Positions 59,589-64,000 of a stretch of DNA of 64,000 nt are shown here, piece after piece. A program made the position numbers and the translations under genes. Source of the DNA: an uncultured Mucispirillum sp. Its GTDB lineage: Bacteria; Chrysiogenota; Deferribacteres; Deferribacterales; Mucispirillaceae. The stretch's first letter is position 1. Each line of letters opens with the position of its first letter. The notes below the pieces were generated by a model, which was not told where the DNA came from, did not search any database, and was given only the letters and a program-made list of their open reading frames with translations. The DNA is taken from contig CALURO010000007.1 in assembly GCA_944323205.1 (NCBI GenBank), forward strand, positions 1 to 64,000, written 5' to 3'.

Positions 59589-60080
59589 TTAAAAACCACT
59601 ATCGTATTCAAACAACAGCTTAACAGTGTTATCATTATTTTTTTGGATAGTATAGTTATAAGCTTCCTCACCATACCCATCACATGTACTAAATCTTACA
59701 GTATCTTTTTCAAAAATTACAATTAATACAAAATTACTATAAGCATACTCTACATCTTTTTTTGCTTTTCTTAAATTATTTATCTCTTGTGTTAATTCTT
59801 TTTTTATTTTTTCTTGTTCTTCTTTAGAATAAGCTCTCTCTTCCTCTATCATTTTTTTGTTATAAGCAGCTTCTATATTATCTAATACATCATTATAAAG
59901 GCTATCAAATGTAACACTCCCATCAAAACTACATTCATATTCATACCACATATCTGGGTCAAACCCATCTGCTGCTGCATCAGATACTTTTTTACAAGAT
60001 GCTCCTTTTAAGTTATCTACATCAAAAGCATAAACTTGAAATGCTGTTAAGATAAATAATAATACTAAAATTTTTTTCAT
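59589..60080 (-). CDS. exported protein of unknown function
   Basis: A 163-residue protein with a signal peptide (about 18 residues, cleavage after VYA), a central charged coiled coil (about 75-115, rich in Glu and Lys) and three cysteines (Cys29, Cys50, Cys134). No family recognised. It follows three DUF4282 genes by 41 bp and shares their terminator, so it may be the periplasmic partner of those membrane proteins. Confidence 0.7.
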   Translation of the reverse strand: MKKILVLLFILTAFQVYAFDVDNLKGASCKKVSDAAADGFDPDMWYEYECSFDGSVTFDSLYNDVLDNIEAAYNKKMIEEERAYSKEEQEKIKKELTQEINNLRKAKKDVEYAYSNFVLIVIFEKDTVRFSTCDGYGEEAYNYTIQKNNDNTVKLLFEYDSGF

Positions 60081-60121
60081 AAATTCACCCCTTTTTATAC
60101 TTTATTTGAGTTATTATGATA

Positions 60122-60436
60122 TTATTCTGTAATATCTTTTGATGTTTCCTTTACAGTATTTTCTACACTGCATTTTTCTTCATCAGCTGCCATTTTATCT
60201 GCTATTTTGCAGACTTTATCATATATTCTAAATGGAACAACTGTTAATTCTGCCATTACTCTTGCAAGTACAGGACCAAAAACAAATAAAAATAAACCTT
60301 GCAGCCTTTCTTCTGCATCGTAGCCATCTATAACTAAAAATAAGCCAACTAAAATATATAATACTGCAGATACCCAGTATATTACATTAATTATTTTAGG
60401 TGTATAAAATTTATTTAAAAAGAAAATATTTTTCAT
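60122..60436 (-). CDS. DUF4282 membrane protein, copy 3
   Basis: A 104-residue protein of the DUF4282 family: two helices, then ELTVVPFRIYDKVCKIADKM, the family's C-terminal core. The start is ATG 60436 after AGGAG, matching the N-termini of the two paralogues; an upstream ATG at 60454 contains that site. The tail is acidic. The function of the family is unknown. Confidence 0.8.
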   Translation of the reverse strand: MKNIFFLNKFYTPKIINVIYWVSAVLYILVGLFLVIDGYDAEERLQGLFLFVFGPVLARVMAELTVVPFRIYDKVCKIADKMAADEEKCSVENTVKETSKDITE

Positions 60437-60440
60437 ATTA

Positions 60441-60746
60441 TTATTCTCCTGCATTTTCTCTTTGTAATTTTTTTGCTTTTAATTCTGAAATCAGCTGCAT
60501 TTTTTTATATATTTTAAATAAAACAACAAGCACTTCTGCATAAACTCTTATAATAAAAGGCGCTGCAAAAATAAAAAACAGACCAGCAATTAATAGTAAT
60601 TCTCTATTCCAGCTGTATCCATCTATTACTTCATCATAAATAAAATATATACCAAAAAGTATTGAAAAAATAACTGTCAGAATATATAAAACATTTATAA
60701 CTATTGGCAAAATAAACTTATCATTTAAAATAAATAGCTTTTTCAT
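60441..60746 (-). CDS. DUF4282 membrane protein, copy 2
   Basis: A 101-residue paralogue with the same two-helix layout and the core RVYAEVLVVLFKIYKKM. It lies 4 bp from copy 3 and 14 bp from copy 1, in one transcription unit. The copies differ enough that the duplication is not recent. Confidence 0.8.
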   Translation of the reverse strand: MKKLFILNDKFILPIVINVLYILTVIFSILFGIYFIYDEVIDGYSWNRELLLIAGLFFIFAAPFIIRVYAEVLVVLFKIYKKMQLISELKAKKLQRENAGE

Positions 60747-60760
60747 ATTATCACCAGCCT

Positions 60761-61096
60761 TTAAGTATCTTTCTGCTGATTTTCTTTTTCAGTCATATCT
60801 GCAAGTTTTCCAGTCTGCTCATTAATTTTAAAAAGTATAACAAGCAGTTCTGCATAAACACGGGCTGCAATAGGTCCTAAAATAATAAGAGCAATACCTT
60901 CTTTTACATATCTTTTCATTTCAACAGAAAAATCCATATTATAAGATATAGAAATATCCGGCATTTCATAAAAGCAGAGAAAAATACCACCTGCAATTGA
61001 TGCAATAACTGATAAAATGTATAATACATTTATAATTTTAGGCAGATACATTTTATCTAAAAATAGTAAGCTTTTTAAAAAAGACTGTTTTTCCAT
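60761..61096 (-). CDS. DUF4282 membrane protein, copy 1
   Basis: A 111-residue paralogue with two helices and the core ARVYAELLVILFKINEQTGK. A short polar loop of about 20 residues between the helices differs among the three copies. It begins 23 bp after lysA. Three tandem DUF4282 genes suggest a hetero-oligomeric membrane complex, which is inference. Confidence 0.82.
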   Translation of the reverse strand: MEKQSFLKSLLFLDKMYLPKIINVLYILSVIASIAGGIFLCFYEMPDISISYNMDFSVEMKRYVKEGIALIILGPIAARVYAELLVILFKINEQTGKLADMTEKENQQKDT

Positions 61097-61119
61097 ACTC
61101 CCTCCTTTTTATCTAATAC

Positions 61120-62361
61120 TTAAAATTTTAATGTTGCAAATAAATCTTCTAAAGTTTCAGCTCTTCTAATCATTTCCACTGAGCCGTCCTGTTTTAAAAG
61201 AAATTCAGCTGAACGAAGTTTGCCGTTATAGTTAAAGCCCATTGCATGACCATGAGCACCTGTATCATGAATAACTATAATATCGCCTATTTCTATTTTA
61301 GGCAGTTTTCTATCTACTGCAAACTTATCATTATTTTCGCAAAGTGAGCCAGATACATCATAAGTATAATCACATGGCGCATTTTCTTTGCCCATAACTG
61401 TAATATGATGATAAGCACCATATAAAGCTGGACGCATTAAGTTTGCCATGCAGGCATCAAGCCCAATATATTCTTTATAAATATGTTTTTCATGGATTGC
61501 TTTTGTAACAAGATAGCCATAAGGTCCTGTTATTGCCCTTCCTAATTCAAAATATATTTTTGGGCTGTAACCTAATTGGTTAAATACATCTTCATAGGCT
61601 TTTTTAATGCGTGCAGATAAATCAGTCCACTCTATTCTATCCTGCTCTGGTCTATAAGGGATACCAACGCCGCCGCCAAGGTTAATAAATTCCATTTTAA
61701 TGCCTGTTTCTTTATAAATATCTGCAGCAAGCTGAAAAAGAATAATGGCAGTTTCTGCAAAATATTCTGGATTTAATTCATTTGATGCAACCATTGTATG
61801 CATTGCAAAGCGTTTTACACCTTTTTCTTTTGATATTTTATAAGCATCTATCATCTGCTGCCTTGTTAAACCGTATTTAGCTTCCTGCGGTTTGCCTATA
61901 ATATCGTTGCCGCCTTTTAATGGACCAGGGTTATATCTGAAACATAAAAGCTCTGGAAGATGACCTAAAGTTTTTTCTAAAAATTCAATATGAGTAATAT
62001 CATCAAGGTTAATAACTGCACCCATTTCATAAGCTTTTTTAAACTCATGAGCTGGTGTATCATTAGATGTAAACATAATATCTTCACCTCTGATACCAGC
62101 CATTTCTGCTAAATAAAGCTCTGCAATAGATGAGCAGTCTGCACCAATGCCTAAGCCTGCTAAAAGTTTTAATATGGCAGGGTTAGGAAGAGCTTTTACT
62201 GCAAAATATTCTTTAAAGCCTGCTGCCCATTTAAATGCATCAAGAAATGCTTTTGCATTATCTAATATCGCTTTTTCATCATATATATGAAAAGGCGTAG
62301 GATATTTTTCAATAATTTTTTCTATTTCTTCTTTTGTAAAAGGAACTTTTTTTTCTGTCAT
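61120..62361 (-). CDS. lysA: diaminopimelate decarboxylase-type enzyme
   Basis: A 413-residue PLP-dependent decarboxylase of fold type III. Lys56 in YFAVKALPNP binds PLP, NLGGGVGIPY is the phosphate loop and VSGSLCENND holds the conserved active-site Cys near the C-terminus. It would convert meso-DAP to lysine, fitting with ddh at 2.7 kb. Ornithine/arginine or carboxynorspermidine decarboxylases share the fold, but the motifs best fit LysA. It heads the DUF4282 gene group. Confidence 0.88.
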   Translation of the reverse strand: MTEKKVPFTKEEIEKIIEKYPTPFHIYDEKAILDNAKAFLDAFKWAAGFKEYFAVKALPNPAILKLLAGLGIGADCSSIAELYLAEMAGIRGEDIMFTSNDTPAHEFKKAYEMGAVINLDDITHIEFLEKTLGHLPELLCFRYNPGPLKGGNDIIGKPQEAKYGLTRQQMIDAYKISKEKGVKRFAMHTMVASNELNPEYFAETAIILFQLAADIYKETGIKMEFINLGGGVGIPYRPEQDRIEWTDLSARIKKAYEDVFNQLGYSPKIYFELGRAITGPYGYLVTKAIHEKHIYKEYIGLDACMANLMRPALYGAYHHITVMGKENAPCDYTYDVSGSLCENNDKFAVDRKLPKIEIGDIIVIHDTGAHGHAMGFNYNGKLRSAEFLLKQDGSVEMIRRAETLEDLFATLKF

Positions 62362-62623
62362 ATTTATTCACCCTAAATATTATTTTTTTTTAGTATATCA
62401 AATATATTAACTGCTGATGATATTAAAAATAAACATATCATATAATATTTCTAATTATTTGCATACTTTTGAAGTCTTAATATAAAAATTTTTCATTATA
62501 ATTGCAATAAAAAATTACAGCATATTTTATAAGCAGCTTTAAAAAGAATATTTGACATTCATTATAATTCATAATATTTATATAATATATATTTGTATTC
62601 AAAAATAATATGAGGGAATGCTT
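62362..62623. other. divergent spacer lysA / Na-Pi transporter
   Basis: AT-rich, with no gene seen. A TTGACA at 62552-62557 faces the transporter gene, with several TATAAT-like hexamers downstream but none at a clean 17-bp spacing. Confidence 0.4.
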
Positions 62624-64000
62624 GTGGAAAACATTAATGTAACAGCAATCATATTCCAGCTTATAGGCGGGCTTGGTTTATTTCTTACTGGTATGCAGTT
62701 TATGTCTGAAGGGCTGCAGAAATCATCAGGTGACAGCTTAAAAAAAATACTTGAAAAACTTACCACAAACAGAATAATAGGTACAGGGGTTGGTGCTATT
62801 GTTACAGCAGTTATCCAAAGTTCTTCCGCAACCACAGTAATGGTAGTTGGCTTTGTAAGTGCAGGACTTATGAGCTTAACACAGGCTTTAAGTGTTATTT
62901 TAGGTGCAAATATAGGTACTACTATTACAGGTCAGATAATAGCCTTTAATATTTCTACTATTTCGCTGCCTTGTATTGGTATAGGCTCTATTTTATATAT
63001 TTTCTTTAGAAAACCTGCCATAGTTTATTTAGGGCAGATTGTTTTAGGGTTTGGGCTTTTGTTTCTTGGTATGGATACTATGACAGAAGCTTTTAAGCCA
63101 CTTTCCAATTCAGAAGAATTTAAATCAGTCTTTATATATTTTTCTCATAACCCTGTTGCTGCAGTGGTGGCTGGTGCTGTAACAACTCTTATTGTTCAAA
63201 GTTCTTCTGCAACAATAGGTATTACAATGGCACTGGCAACAGCAGGTATTATAGATTTTCCAGCAGCTGCTGCACTTGTGCTTGGTGAAAATATTGGTAC
63301 AACCATTACAGCAAACTTAGCAGCATTAAATGCAAGCCGCACAGCAAAACAGGCAGCACTTGGCCACTTCCTTTTTAATTTAATTGGTGTATCATATATG
63401 CTTATTTTCCTAACCCCTTTTATGAATTTTGTAAACTTTATTACTGATAGTGATGTGGCTTATTCTGTAAAACAAGGAACAGAAGTAATATATCCAAATA
63501 TAGGCAGACACATTGCAAATCTGCATACTATGTTTAATATTATTAATACATTAATATTCCTGCCATTCTTACCGCTTTTAGCTAAACTTTGCGAAAAAAT
63601 TATAAAAGATGATAAAAAAGAAGAAACAGAAACAAAAGTTGTGCATTTATCTGACGAAATGCTTTCTACACCAGAGATAGCTGTAGGCTTAGCTCAAAAA
63701 GAAACTATTAGAATGTATGAGTATGCTCTTAAGCTTTTTAACTGTGCTAAAAAAGCAGTCCTTGAAAATGATATGAAAGCAGCTGCAGAAGGTAAAACTA
63801 TTTCTAAAACATTAGATATATTTAATGATGAAATCAATATATTTTTAACAAAGCTTTCTGCTAAATCACTTTCTGCTAAATCATTAAGAATTATACATAA
63901 TATAAGCACAGCTGTAGAAGAAATAAACCAAATAGGCGATAGAAGTGTAAAACTTATTAAAACTAAAAATAAAATAAATGATAAACATATTATCTTTTCA
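62624..64000 (+). CDS. Na+/phosphate cotransporter (NptA/PNaS family), 3' end cut off
   Basis: The first 459 codons of a PNaS-family transporter, running off the window. Two inverted halves each contain the signature QSSSAT (about residues 65 and 190), with GANIGTTIT and GENIGTTIT following. A PhoU-like helical domain starts near residue 345. It imports phosphate with sodium. I choose GTG 62624 because GAGGGA lies 6 nt upstream; the in-frame ATG at 62618 is too close to it. No stop occurs before the edge. Confidence 0.93.
   Translation, partial: MENINVTAIIFQLIGGLGLFLTGMQFMSEGLQKSSGDSLKKILEKLTTNRIIGTGVGAIVTAVIQSSSATTVMVVGFVSAGLMSLTQALSVILGANIGTTITGQIIAFNISTISLPCIGIGSILYIFFRKPAIVYLGQIVLGFGLLFLGMDTMTEAFKPLSNSEEFKSVFIYFSHNPVAAVVAGAVTTLIVQSSSATIGITMALATAGIIDFPAAAALVLGENIGTTITANLAALNASRTAKQAALGHFLFNLIGVSYMLIFLTPFMNFVNFITDSDVAYSVKQGTEVIYPNIGRHIANLHTMFNIINTLIFLPFLPLLAKLCEKIIKDDKKEETETKVVHLSDEMLSTPEIAVGLAQKETIRMYEYALKLFNCAKKAVLENDMKAAAEGKTISKTLDIFNDEINIFLTKLSAKSLSAKSLRIIHNISTAVEEINQIGDRSVKLIKTKNKINDKHIIFS

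Noticed and set aside
60437..60454. Longer start for the third DUF4282 gene
   Set aside because: The upstream ATG overlaps the AGGAG site that serves ATG 60436, and paralogues align from 60436.

Overview
The window is AT-rich (about 30% G+C by eye) bacterial chromosome from a diderm. It encodes a TolC-type outer-membrane factor, several lipobox lipoproteins, a chemoreceptor, two sigma54-type promoters and an F-type ATP synthase operon with two b-type stator genes (b and b') but no a or c genes. That ATPase layout, meso-DAP dehydrogenase (Ddh), and families of ankyrin and BspA-like (DUF285) repeat proteins would fit a host-associated Deferribacterota such as Mucispirillum. This is an inference from gene content; no rRNA is present to settle it. 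No tRNA, rRNA, CRISPR array or intact transposase was seen.

Layout. 0-3.6 kb: two radical SAM genes and ddh. 3.8-10.4 kb: a TetR-led efflux operon (TolC, HlyD lipoprotein, two ABC ATPases, two ABC-2 permeases). 10.5-13.9 kb: two small envelope proteins, mobA, moeA, a TIGR04076 protein and an Asp/Glu-type racemase. 14-18.6 kb: STAS protein plus a REC-PP2C-HATPase switch protein, a triplicated 164-bp repeat and a chemoreceptor. 19-26 kb: azlCD with a divergent TetR gene, aroC, ankyrin and Ig-like surface lipoproteins. 26.2-29.5 kb: thrS-infC-rpmI-rplT, with infC starting at a non-AUG codon. 29.5-40.1 kb: DUF4143 ATPase, a sigma54-driven orphan gene, a large ankyrin protein, a LysE exporter, an ABC permease-ATPase fusion and an alanine/Na+ symporter. 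40.6-50.6 kb: BspA-like genes on both sides of atpF'FHAGDC. 50.7-53 kb: pgk and gap. 53-57.2 kb: DUF2461, a sigma54-driven ankyrin/TPR protein, and a three-gene membrane/MORN operon behind a promoter with nine cytosines between -35 and -10. 57.2-64 kb: comF-gpmI, lysA with three tandem DUF4282 genes, and a truncated Na+/phosphate cotransporter gene.

Three dispersed repeat elements with inverted ends (about 18.67, 23.86 and 40.22 kb) share internal modules with each other and with the 164-bp triplicate, forming a mosaic non-autonomous repeat family. The strongest candidate for something undescribed is the poly-C promoter at 55.5 kb. It has perfect TTGACA and extended-10 TATAAT boxes at a 15-bp spacing that slippage could retune, and it drives an uncharacterised envelope operon. 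Second is the pairing of a canonical sigma54 promoter at 30.87 kb with three exact-period 33-bp repeats just upstream.
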